Shown here: positions 47,259-56,210 of the stretch, piece by piece
Layout of the letters: the number at the start of each line of letters is the position of its first letter
Numbering within the stretch: position 1 is the stretch's first letter
Origin: Burkholderia anthina
GTDB lineage: Bacteria > Pseudomonadota > Gammaproteobacteria > Burkholderiales > Burkholderiaceae
Assembly: GCF_902498995.1 (NCBI RefSeq)
Contig: NZ_CABVLY010000003.1
Span: forward strand, 62,001 to 126,000
Length of the DNA: 64,000 bases
Direction of reading: 5' to 3'
Notes under the pieces: generated by a model
Seen by the model: only the letters and a program-made list of their open reading frames with translations
Database searches by the model: none
What the model was told of the DNA's origin: nothing
Made by a program: the position numbers and the translations under genes

Positions 47259-48443
47259 ATGAGTCGTCGAATCAATGTCGTCGGTGTCGGAATGATCCCG
47301 TTCACGAAACCGGGGGCGAGTCCGCAGTACTACGAGATGGCTGCGGAAGCCGCGCGGGCCGCGCTCGCCGACGCCGGCATTGCGTACGATGCGATCGAGC
47401 AGGTATACGCCGGCTATGTATACGGCGATTCGACCTGCGGGCAGCGCGCGATCTACGAGGTCGGCATGACAGGCGTGCCGGTCGTCAACGTCAACAACAA
47501 CTGCTCGACGGGCTCGACCGCGCTGTGGCTGGCGCGCCAGGCGATCGAGAGCGGCGCGGCCGAATGCGTGCTCGCGCTCGGTTTCGAGCAGATGGCGAAG
47601 GGCGCGCTCACGACCTGGTTCAACGATCGCGCGTCGCCGCTCGAGCCGCATCTCGGTGTCGCCGACGCCGTGCAGGGCGACACGGCCGCGCCGCTCGCCG
47701 TACGGATGTTCGGCGGCGCGGGGCGCGAATACATCGAGCGCTACGGTGCCGCGCGCGATACGTTCGGAATGATCTCGGTCAAGGCCCGCGAGCATGCGGC
47801 GCGCAATCCGTACGCGCTGTTTCGCGAGCCGCTGGATCTTGCGCAGGTGATGAATTCGGACGCGGTGTTCGATCCGCTGACGCGGTTTCAGTGCTGTCCG
47901 CCGACTTGCGGCGCCGGCGGCGCGGTGCTGTGCTCCGACGCGTTCGCGAAGCGTCACGGCCTGGCCCGCACGGTTCATATCGCCGCGCAGGCGATGACCA
48001 CCGACTACCCGGGCAGCTTCGCGCCGGCGTCGATGATCCGGATGGTCGGTTACGACATGACGGCCGCCGCCGCCCGGCAGGTGTACGAGCAGGCGGGCAT
48101 CGGGCCGGAGGATCTCGATGTCGTCGAACTGCACGACTGCTTCACGAGCAATGAACTGATCAGTTACGAAGCGCTCGGGCTGTGCCCGGAGGGTGGGGCG
48201 GAGCGGTTCGTGCGCGATCGCGACAACACGTACGGCGGCAGGATCGTGACCAATCCGTCGGGCGGCCTGCTGTCGAAGGGCCATCCGCTCGGTGCGACCG
48301 GGCTCGCGCAATGTGCGGAATTGGTGTGGCAACTACGCGGCGACGCGGGGGCGAGGCAGGTCGACGGCGCGCGCATCGCGTTGCAGCACAACATCGGGCT
48401 CGGCGGCGCCTGTGTCGTGACGTTGTACCGTCGCAGCGACTGA
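47259..48443 (+). CDS. Thiolase-family lipid-transfer protein (SCP-x type)
   Basis: A 394-residue thiolase-fold protein. The active-site Cys is in VNNNCSTGSTAL; the second half keeps HPLGATG and the terminal GGACVV. The sequence is of the SCP-x/acetyl-CoA acetyltransferase group that cleaves or condenses 3-ketoacyl-CoA. AAGGAG before ATG 47259 rules out the five-codon longer start. It is the last gene of the operon and its stop lies 120 bp before tRNA-Leu. Confidence 0.88.
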   Translation: MSRRINVVGVGMIPFTKPGASPQYYEMAAEAARAALADAGIAYDAIEQVYAGYVYGDSTCGQRAIYEVGMTGVPVVNVNNNCSTGSTALWLARQAIESGAAECVLALGFEQMAKGALTTWFNDRASPLEPHLGVADAVQGDTAAPLAVRMFGGAGREYIERYGAARDTFGMISVKAREHAARNPYALFREPLDLAQVMNSDAVFDPLTRFQCCPPTCGAGGAVLCSDAFAKRHGLARTVHIAAQAMTTDYPGSFAPASMIRMVGYDMTAAAARQVYEQAGIGPEDLDVVELHDCFTSNELISYEALGLCPEGGAERFVRDRDNTYGGRIVTNPSGGLLSKGHPLGATGLAQCAELVWQLRGDAGARQVDGARIALQHNIGLGGACVVTLYRRSD

Positions 48444-48562
48444 CTGCGTCGCGCACGGCGACGACGGTTGCACCGCGCGTTCGCGCGTCGGCGCCGGTCC
48501 GCCCGGCGGCATGCCGGCTGTGTGCGGGGCCCGACCGATGGTAGAATGCGCTCCGCCCTGTT

Positions 48563-48902
48563 GCCGGGGTGATGAAATTGGTAAACATAGCGGACTTAAA
48601 AGATTGAGTGCCCGGTCGGAAACGGCCGGTGCAGAACCCTTCAAATTCGGTGAAACCCCTGATGCGCGCATCGAGGCAACGCCGAGCCAAGCCTCGCGGT
48701 GCAGCGCCCGCGGGGAAGGTGTAGAGACTAGACGGGGGGCGCCTAAGGCGCACGGGCGGCGATCACGCCCGCGCGCGACGGCGAAGGCATAGTCCAGCGC
48801 ACGAACGGTGTCGTTTCGACGACGCCGGCTTCGAAAGAAGCAGTGTGACGAAAATCCGCCGCCTTGATTGGCTTGCCGGTTCAAGTCCGGTCCCCGGCAC
48901 CA
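48563..48902 (+). tRNA. tRNA-Leu(UAA), interrupted by a group I intron
   Basis: Exon 1 is 48563-48597 (starts GCCGGGGTGATGAAATTGG, ends after U34) and exon 2 is 48851-48902. Spliced, they give an 87-nt tRNA with acceptor stem GCCGGGG/CCCCGGC, anticodon stem GCGGA/TCCGC around loop CTTAAAA (anticodon UAA), a class II variable arm, T arm GCCGGTTCAAGTCCGGT and an encoded CCA. TAGAAT at 48542-48547 is a plausible -10 with only a weak -35. A terminator follows. Confidence 0.95.
48598..48850 (+). ncRNA. Group I intron (IC3-like) in tRNA-Leu(UAA)
   Basis: A 253-nt intron inserted between U34 and A35 of the anticodon. P1 forms between exon ACUU and intron GAGU (48606-48609) with the U-G pair at the splice site, and the intron ends in G48850. 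Core segments read like the Azoarcus tRNA-Ile ribozyme: AAATTCGGTGAAACC (P4-J4/5-P5), GGCAACGCCGAGCCAAGC, GAAGGTGTAGAGACTAGACGG without its last base (P7/J region), CCTAAGGC (P8) and GAAGGCATAGTCCAG (P7'). A GAAA-capped helix (GGCTTCGAAAGAAGC) lies near the 3' end. No endonuclease frame is inside. Confidence 0.95.
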
Positions 48903-48935
48903 CCGATCGCCCCGATGCGATTCGGCGAAGGTCGA

Positions 48936-48976
48936 AAAAACCCGCGAGAAACGAAGCGCTCGCGGGTTTTTTTATT
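48936..48976 (+). terminator. Intrinsic terminator of the tRNA-Leu gene
   Basis: AACCCGCGAG, a 10-nt loop and CTCGCGGGTT form a perfect 10-bp stem followed by a run of T (TTTTTTT around 48967-48973), about 35 nt past the tRNA. Confidence 0.88.
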
Positions 48977-49150
48977 GGGCGAGCCGCATGCGTCGGCGCG
49001 GCGACGCGGCGCGCGGCTGCGCTTCACTGCGACGAACGCGACGCCATGTGATACTGGCACGCACGTCGCACCGGATACCTGCGCCGCCGTCGGCCCACGC
49101 GTTCCGTCGAGCGTCTTCAACGCAGTTTGCTTTCTGCAAAGCCACCCGCC

Positions 49151-49777
49151 ATGACCGACTCGAGCTACCACTATTACGAACCGTCGCAAGGCCACGGCCT
49201 GCCGCACGATCCTTTGAACTCGATCGTGGGCCCGCGTCCGATCGGCTGGATCTCGTCGCGCGGCAGCGACGGCACGCTGAACCTCGCGCCGTACAGTTTC
49301 TTCAACGCGTTCAACTATCGTCCGCCGATCATCGGCTTTTCGAGCACGGCGGCGAAGGACAGCCTGCGCAACGTGCAGGAGACCGGCGAATTCGTCTGGA
49401 ACCTCGCGACGCGCGACCTCGCCGAAAAGATGAACCAGACCTGCGCGGCGGTGCCGTACGACGTGAACGAATTCGACCTCGGCGGCCTGACCGCGATGCC
49501 GTCGCGCCTGGTCGACGTGCCGCGCGTGGCGGAAAGCGGCGTCAACTTCGAATGCAAGGTGACCGAGGTGATCCGGCTGCGCGATCACCACGGCGTCGAC
49601 ACGCCGGCCACGCTGGTGCTCGGCGAGGTCGTCGCCGTGCATATCCGCCAGGACCTGCTGAAGGACGGCATCTTCGATACGTTCGGCGCGGGCATCATTC
49701 TGCGCGCGGGCGGCCCGTCGGCCTATGTGCACGTGAAACCCGACAGCCGGTTCGACATCGCGCGCCCCGACGCGTGA
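49151..49777 (+). CDS. Flavin reductase-like protein
   Basis: A 208-residue FMN-binding split-barrel protein of the flavin reductase-like group; the FMN site segments are APYSFFNAFNYRPPIIGFSST and ETGEFVWNLATRDL, with the typical GEVVAVHIRQDLL toward the end. Such proteins supply reduced flavin to partner oxygenases or act as small NAD(P)H-flavin oxidoreductases. No partner oxygenase lies nearby. ATG 49151 is used over a ribosome-binding-site-less upstream ATG. Confidence 0.88.
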   Translation: MTDSSYHYYEPSQGHGLPHDPLNSIVGPRPIGWISSRGSDGTLNLAPYSFFNAFNYRPPIIGFSSTAAKDSLRNVQETGEFVWNLATRDLAEKMNQTCAAVPYDVNEFDLGGLTAMPSRLVDVPRVAESGVNFECKVTEVIRLRDHHGVDTPATLVLGEVVAVHIRQDLLKDGIFDTFGAGIILRAGGPSAYVHVKPDSRFDIARPDA

Positions 49778-50124
49778 TGCGTCGTATGCCGCGCCGGCTC
49801 CGGTCCGCTTCGCCCATGAAATGACGGCGCGCGCCACTGGCGCGAGCAGGGCCGCGAGGGTTCGGACCCGCGAATCCGAGTCCTTGTGGCGCCGAATCCG
49901 GGCAACCGGGGCGTCCACGCTGAGCGTCATCGAAGCCGAACAGCGTCTGACAGGAACCGCATCGCGATCGCCGCGCCCCCGGGCGGGGCGGTTCCGTGGG
50001 ACCTCGCATATCCGTCGAGCCGCACGCGCGCGATGTCCTGACGGGCGCCCGTACCCGGTCGCGCGATCCGCAGGGCCGGACGGATCGCCGCGCCCGGAAA
50101 GCCTCCGCTTCGCGGCGCGTGCCC
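49778..50124. other. Intergenic region with no recognised gene
   Basis: 347 bp between the 3' ends of the flavin reductase and a membrane protein gene read toward it. G+C-rich with several imperfect hairpins (for example GGAACCGC...GCGGTTCC around 49950-49996) but no T runs, RNA gene or coding frame that I would defend. Confidence 0.35.
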
Positions 50125-51021
50125 TCAACAGTCGCGGGCGCGCCCGCCGATCGTCGCGCAGAAGCTCGCGACGAAGGCGCCGACAAGCATCGATGCAAAT
50201 GCCCAGAGCGAGAAGACCGCGACGGCCTTGCGGGCCGCATCGGCGGCTTCGCGCACTTTCTGTTCGGTGTCGCGCGCGATCCGTGTGGCCTGCGCCTCCA
50301 CCTCGCTCAACCGTCGTTGCGCCGCCGCTTCGTCGATTCCCGCCCGCTGGGCGATCAGTTTGACGAGGTAGGTCTGGTCGGCGTCGTCGAGCTTGCCGTT
50401 CGCGAGGCCGCGCGCGAGGCTGCGCGAAACTTCCTGACGCACGTCGGCCGGGCTGCCGACGGCGGCGGGGTCGTTCGGGCGCAGCAACGTATCGGTGAAA
50501 TAGTCCAGCGAGCCGTGATCGGCGCCTGCCGGTGCGGTGTGCCCGACGACCCCGGCCGCGGCACCGGCGCCGGCCCCAACCAGCGTCGCCCCCGCTTTCG
50601 CCGTGCCCGATGCGACGGACGCGATCGTGGACCCCAGCAGCACCACGCCGACCAGCGCGCTCACGGCCCAGACGGCCAGCCCATGGGCGGTATCCCTGAA
50701 ATGGATTTCATCGACGGCGGCGTCCGTCCATTTCGTGCGAAGTCGGCCGGCGACGTAGCCCGCGATCCCGTAGGCGATGATCTGGGTCACGAAAAGCCAG
50801 ACGATCGATCCGGCCGCGAGCGCCGCGCCCGACGCGCCTTCATTGCGCCACGGAGAGACGGAAAGGAATCCGAGGCCGGTGCCGCCCGTCAGCAATGCGA
50901 CGGATATCGCCACGGCGACGACGGCTCCGGCGAAGATGGCTCCCCACGATACGGCCGAAGCCGGCGATTCGGCGCCGGCGCTGTCGTAGGCGGGGGCGAA
51001 ACCGGGTCGAGCATGCTGCAT
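50125..51021 (-). CDS. Membrane protein of unknown function (PhnA-like annotation group)
   Basis: A 298-residue protein with four hydrophobic segments: SWGAIFAGAVVAVAISVALL and IVWLFVTQIIAYGIAGYVAG in the N-terminal half, one near residue 140, and one at the C-terminus, plus a cytoplasmic helical stretch rich in Ala, Glu and Arg (VRQEVSRSLARGLANG to EQKVREAADAARKAVAVF). The opening segment is shared with proteins in the stress islands of other proteobacteria that are sometimes annotated PhnA-like. It starts at ATG 51021 behind CAGGAGATGAC. Function not known. Confidence 0.75.
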   Translation of the reverse strand: MQHARPGFAPAYDSAGAESPASAVSWGAIFAGAVVAVAISVALLTGGTGLGFLSVSPWRNEGASGAALAAGSIVWLFVTQIIAYGIAGYVAGRLRTKWTDAAVDEIHFRDTAHGLAVWAVSALVGVVLLGSTIASVASGTAKAGATLVGAGAGAAAGVVGHTAPAGADHGSLDYFTDTLLRPNDPAAVGSPADVRQEVSRSLARGLANGKLDDADQTYLVKLIAQRAGIDEAAAQRRLSEVEAQATRIARDTEQKVREAADAARKAVAVFSLWAFASMLVGAFVASFCATIGGRARDC

Positions 51022-51080
51022 GTCATCTCCTGTTGTCCGGTCGAGACTGTCTGTATCGAAAATGTTCGTGGGTGGGCGCG

Positions 51081-51155
51081 TCAATGCCAGAACAGCGCGA
51101 TCAGGATGATGATCGGAATCGGTACGCCCAGCATCCACAAAAGAATGGATCTCAT
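51081..51155 (-). CDS. 24-residue small membrane protein
   Basis: ATG 51155 is preceded by a full AGGAGG Shine-Dalgarno at ideal spacing and encodes MRSILLWMLGVPIPIIILIA plus four more residues, one hydrophobic segment with a basic start. The strong ribosome-binding site over such a short frame argues it is translated. It lies 59 bp before the membrane protein gene at 50125-51021, on the same strand, and probably in the same transcript. Function unknown. Confidence 0.6.
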   Translation of the reverse strand: MRSILLWMLGVPIPIIILIALFWH

Positions 51156-51584
51156 GAGGCCTCCTTGTGCGAGGGTTATCGATGCCGTGTCGGCAATCGG
51201 GCGGTCAGTCCGATATCGATCGGCAATCCGCGCTGTTGCGATGGCGGCTTCGTTTCCGCGGAATGCGGACGGCATGCGCGTCGGCGCAAACGGAAACCGG
51301 CTGGATTCGAGCCGCGCGAAGCGTTTCGAAATCGTGCAGGAATCCGAAAAAATTGACGATCGATCCGGCGCCGCCAATATGAACCCGATCGCGAGACCGG
51401 CACAACGACGCAATTGCACTAGTTGCACCAGGGCATGGTCGCGCTGCGATGCCGGGAAGATCGATGGACCCCGCGGGGCCAAGGTGTCCTAGTGCATTTG
51501 CAACTGTCGCGCGACGCCGAGGTTTGTGACCATAGCGAAGCCGCGGCACGACGCGCTGGATGCCAATTACCCGGGAGCCTTTGA
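51156..51584. other. Divergent intergenic region of the stress island
   Basis: 429 bp between the minus-strand small membrane gene and the hemerythrin gene. It holds CAATTGCACT (51411-51420) and AGTGCATTTG (51491-51500), inverted relatives of each other that recur around 54722-54750. TTGCAC is repeated at 51414 and 51423. No protein-coding frame is convincing; promoters for both flanking units must be here. Confidence 0.5.
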
Positions 51585-52040
51585 ATGGCCGAAACGATCT
51601 TCGATGCATTGCGCGAAAGTCACGAGATTCAGCGTTCATTGATGCGCCGGCTGTTGCGCTCGAAACCCGGCCCGGATCGCGGCATGCTGTTCGAACAGCT
51701 GCGTATCGAGCTCGGTGCGCACGAGGCGGCCGAGGAGCGCTTTCTCTATGTGCCGATCCTGATGGACGACCGCGGACTTCATCCGTCGCGCGATGCGCTG
51801 GCCGATCATCACAAGATGGACGAGATCGTCGACGACCTGCGCGGCCGCGAGCCGAACTCGCGCGGCTGGCTGGCGACGGTGCGCAAGCTCTCCGCGGAAC
51901 TGCACGATCATCTGAAGGAGGAGGAGAAGATATTCTTCCAGATCTCGGGCAAGATCCTGCGCGATTCGGACAAGTCGGCGCTCGCGAAGCGATACCGGAA
52001 CGATTACCGGCGGATGCATGCGCGGCTCGCGGACGCATAG
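51585..52040 (+). CDS. Hemerythrin HHE-domain protein
   Basis: A 151-residue four-helix protein with the HHE pattern: ESHEIQRSLM in helix 1, GAHEAAEERFLYVP in helix 2, DHHKMDEIVDDL in helix 3 and HDHLKEEEKIFFQ in helix 4, giving His/Glu ligands for a di-iron centre. Such proteins bind oxygen or nitric oxide or participate in iron/oxidative stress defence. It is the first plus-strand gene of the stress island. Confidence 0.88.
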   Translation: MAETIFDALRESHEIQRSLMRRLLRSKPGPDRGMLFEQLRIELGAHEAAEERFLYVPILMDDRGLHPSRDALADHHKMDEIVDDLRGREPNSRGWLATVRKLSAELHDHLKEEEKIFFQISGKILRDSDKSALAKRYRNDYRRMHARLADA

Positions 52041-52088
52041 CGCCGGAGCCGAGCGACGACGGACAGCCATGAAGGGGGGCGGTACATC

Positions 52089-53213
52089 GTGAAAACCTTC
52101 CACTGCGGACAATGTTCGCAACTGGTGTTTTTCGAGAACGTGAGATGCGAGCGCTGCGACGCGCTGCTCGGCTATCTGCCGGACGTCGGCGAAGTCGGCG
52201 CGTTCGAGCCCGCGGGCGACGGAACGTGGCGCAGCCTGCATCCGGCCGCGCCGGGGAAATCCTATCGGCAATGCGGCAATTACGCGAACGAGCACGTCTG
52301 CAACTGGATGATTCCGGCGGAAAGCGGCGATGCGCTGTGCCGCGCGTGCGTGCTCACCGAGACGATTCCGGACCTGTCGCTGCCCGAGAACCGGCTGCTG
52401 TGGTACCGGCTCGAGGCCGCGAAGCGGCGGCTCCTCTATACGCTGCTCGTGCTGGGCCTGCCGGTCGAATCGCACGCGCAGCAGCCGGCGTGCGGCATGC
52501 GGTTCGCGTTCAAGGCGTCGACGGATGCCGAGCCGGTCATGACCGGCCATGCGAACGGCCTCGTCACGGTGAATCTCGCCGAAGCGGACGACGCGAAGCG
52601 GGAACAGATCCGCACCGAGATGCGCGAGCCCTATCGCACGCTGCTCGGTCATTTCCGGCATGAAATCGGCCACTACTACTTCGATCGCCTCGTGAGCGGC
52701 ACGCACTGGATCGAACCGTTTCGCGCCTGCTTCGGCGACGAGCGGGCCGACTATCAGGCCGCGCTCGACGCGCACTACGCGAACGGCGAACCGGCGGGCT
52801 GGGAGCGCGCATACGTCAGCGAGTACGCGACGATGCATCCGTGGGAAGACTGGGCGGAGACGTGGGCGCACTACCTGCATATCGTCGATACGCTCGATAC
52901 CGCGACCGCCTGCGGGCTCGTGCTCGCTCCCGACGACGCGAGCCTGCCGACGCTGTCCGACCAGACCTCGGTCGACGAAGCGAGCTTCGGCAACCTGATG
53001 CGGCGCTGGTTTCCGCTCACCTATGCGCTGAACAGCCTGAACCGCAGCATGGGGATGCCGGACGCCTATCCGTTCGTGCTCGCGCCGGCCGTCGTCGCGA
53101 AGCTGCGCTTCGTGCACGATGTCGTGGCCGCGGCGGCCGATGCGGCGGTCGCCGAGCCGTCGCTCGTCGCGCATTCGGCGGGGAGCGAGGCGACAGGAAC
53201 GCCGCCCGCCTGA
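52089..53213 (+). CDS. Putative zinc metallopeptidase with N-terminal zinc ribbon
   Basis: A 374-residue protein. The N-terminus holds zinc-ribbon cysteines (CGQC-SQLVFFENVRCERC, then CGN and CNW, CRAC). The central FRHEIGHYYFDRLV is a HExxH zinc-protease motif, followed by a conserved Glu in HPWEDWAETWAHYLH. This is the architecture of the Peptidase_Mx (putative zinc-binding metallopeptidase) family. The frame starts with GTG 52089 behind a GGGGGG ribosome-binding site. Substrate unknown; it is cytoplasmic. Confidence 0.87.
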   Translation: MKTFHCGQCSQLVFFENVRCERCDALLGYLPDVGEVGAFEPAGDGTWRSLHPAAPGKSYRQCGNYANEHVCNWMIPAESGDALCRACVLTETIPDLSLPENRLLWYRLEAAKRRLLYTLLVLGLPVESHAQQPACGMRFAFKASTDAEPVMTGHANGLVTVNLAEADDAKREQIRTEMREPYRTLLGHFRHEIGHYYFDRLVSGTHWIEPFRACFGDERADYQAALDAHYANGEPAGWERAYVSEYATMHPWEDWAETWAHYLHIVDTLDTATACGLVLAPDDASLPTLSDQTSVDEASFGNLMRRWFPLTYALNSLNRSMGMPDAYPFVLAPAVVAKLRFVHDVVAAAADAAVAEPSLVAHSAGSEATGTPPA

Positions 53214-53335
53214 ATCGCCCGAATGCCGCCCCGGCAGGCGCTGCGTGGGCGTCGATGCTTTTCGCGTATCCGGCGGATGCGCCGTCGCGCGGGATCGGCC
53301 GGCGCGGGCGATTCGCTTTTTCAAGGAGAAGTCGT

Positions 53336-53563
53336 ATGAAGTTCCTCTCGATCATGGTGACTTGCATCGCGTTGTCGGCCGCTTCCGCTTCGGCCCAGGC
53401 GGCAGGATGCCTGAAGGGCGCGGCGGTCGGCGGCGTGGCGGGGCATGTCGCGGGCCATCATGGCGTGGTCGGCGCGGCGGCGGGATGCGCGATCGGCCAT
53501 CACCACGCGGCGAAGAAGGCGAAAGAGGCGAGCGCGGCGGCGGCCGCGGCCGCCTCGCAGTGA
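53336..53563 (+). CDS. Small exported glycine-zipper protein
   Basis: A 75-residue protein with a signal peptide (VTCIALSAASASAQA), two cysteines (AGCLKGA and AGCAIGH) and a His/Gly/Ala-rich block (GGVAGHVAGHHGVVGAAAG) that forms a glycine zipper, then an Ala/Lys tail. AAGGAG before ATG 53336 supports the start. Similar proteins lie in envelope-stress operons; role unknown. Confidence 0.75.
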   Translation: MKFLSIMVTCIALSAASASAQAAGCLKGAAVGGVAGHVAGHHGVVGAAAGCAIGHHHAAKKAKEASAAAAAAASQ

Positions 53564-53618
53564 CGGCGGCAAGACGGGCGCCCGCGCATCCGTGCGGTGT
53601 TTTGCCGGGGCGTCCGTC

Positions 53619-53930
53619 TTACTTCTGCACGATGTCTCGTGTCATGCGCCCGATCATCGCGGCCAGGCCGGCGCGAACGGCGGTCGCCACGAGCCGTCGC
53701 GGCCCGAGAACCGCCAGACCGGCCAGCGCCACCGCGATCGCGACGCCGGTCGCCCCGCCGAGCGCGGGCAGTTTCACGACCGGATGGCCGCCACGATCGC
53801 GCGCGGACGGCTGCCGCGTCAATTCGAGCACATGGTTCGACGCGGACAATTCGGCGCGCGTGGCCGCCATGCGGGCCAGCAGAACGCTGCGTTGCGATTC
53901 CGGCGAACCGTCGGGCGTACGTCGTTTCAT
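53619..53930 (-). CDS. Small membrane-associated protein, YqjK-like position
   Basis: A 103-residue protein with one C-terminal hydrophobic segment (ATGVAIAVALAGLAVLG) and a basic N-terminal half. Its ATG shares bases with the stop of the upstream gene (TAATG), so translation is coupled. The order CsbD/ElaB-like, YqjE-like, then this gene parallels yqjD-yqjE-yqjK of enterobacteria, where YqjK is similarly small; sequence similarity is weak. Confidence 0.6.
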   Translation of the reverse strand: MKRRTPDGSPESQRSVLLARMAATRAELSASNHVLELTRQPSARDRGGHPVVKLPALGGATGVAIAVALAGLAVLGPRRLVATAVRAGLAAMIGRMTRDIVQK

Positions 53931-54301
53931 TACAGACTCTCTTTGACGGCCTGGATGTCGCGCTGCAACTCGCCGAGCAGCGTGGCGAAGGTGCCGCGCT
54001 CGTCGCGCCTGCGCGCCGCGATGAAGGCGCCGACGGACACGAGCACCCAGAAGCCGGCGATCGCCCACGCGGTTTCGGTCAGATACGGCGTTTGCGCGGC
54101 GCTGACGATCGCCGCCACGCACACGAAGGCCAGACCGAACGTCACGCTCAGGCCGAGCAGCGCATACAGGATCAGATCGCGCAGAAAGGACTGCTTCGCG
54201 AGATCGAATTCGACCGCCGCCAGGCTGGCGTAATCGGGCAGGCGCGACGCCGAGAATTGCGCGACGTTTTGCCATTTCCTGACTCGTGAAAGCAACGTCA
54301 T
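53930..54301 (-). CDS. YqjE/phage-holin-family membrane protein
   Basis: A 123-residue protein with two membrane helices (LILYALLGLSVTFGLAFVCVAAIV and AWAIAGFWVLVSVGAFIAA) flanked by soluble helices, matching the DUF1469/YqjE group. Despite the holin label it is a bacterial inner-membrane protein, commonly next to ElaB/YqjD proteins, and presumably a partner in ribosome- or membrane-associated stress functions. It is the middle gene of a three-gene unit. Confidence 0.75.
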   Translation of the reverse strand: MTLLSRVRKWQNVAQFSASRLPDYASLAAVEFDLAKQSFLRDLILYALLGLSVTFGLAFVCVAAIVSAAQTPYLTETAWAIAGFWVLVSVGAFIAARRRDERGTFATLLGELQRDIQAVKESL

Positions 54302-54353
54302 GGCATGCTCCCGTGCTGACTTCAGCGTGCGCCGGCCGGCTTTCGGCCGCCGA

Positions 54354-54602
54354 TCAGCGCTTCGACCACAGGGCGCCGACGAGAAAGCTTACCGCCGCGA
54401 CGGTTGCCAGCGTCGCAAGCGGGTTGCTCGCGGTCACGTCCCGGACCTGATCGAGCGCTTCGCCATAGGACTGCTGAACCTTGCCGGCCACCTGACGCGC
54501 CTTTCCCTCGAGCTGCATGCCGGTGTCGCCCGCGACGTCGCCCACTGCTTCCTGCGCCTTGCCGGCCAGTTTCTGCGCCGTGCCTTCCGTTTTTTCGAAC
54601 AT
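54354..54602 (-). CDS. CsbD-like stress protein with C-terminal ElaB-type membrane anchor
   Basis: An 82-residue protein. Residues 1-55 have the CsbD-type repeats (LAGKAQEAVGDVAG, LEGKARQVAGKVQQSYG) of a general stress protein, and residues about 60-80 (NPLATLATVAAVSFLVGALW) resemble the C-terminal membrane segment of ElaB/YqjD, proteins that tether ribosomes to the membrane in stationary phase. The combination in one chain is a composite rather than a typical CsbD. It has a GAGGT ribosome-binding site and is the first gene of the minus-strand trio. Confidence 0.78.
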   Translation of the reverse strand: MFEKTEGTAQKLAGKAQEAVGDVAGDTGMQLEGKARQVAGKVQQSYGEALDQVRDVTASNPLATLATVAAVSFLVGALWSKR

Positions 54603-56208
<1,606 letters not shown>

Positions 56209-56210
56209 TC

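Noticed and set aside
48333..48884. Protein-coding frames running through the tRNA-Leu locus on both strands
   Set aside because: They cross the conserved tRNA exons and the group I intron core, which are fully explained as RNA; no homing endonuclease motifs (LAGLIDADG, GIY-YIG, HNH) are present.
53930..54301. Holin-family name suggesting a prophage
   Set aside because: The protein is of the YqjE type found on bacterial chromosomes; no phage structural, lysis or integrase genes are nearby.
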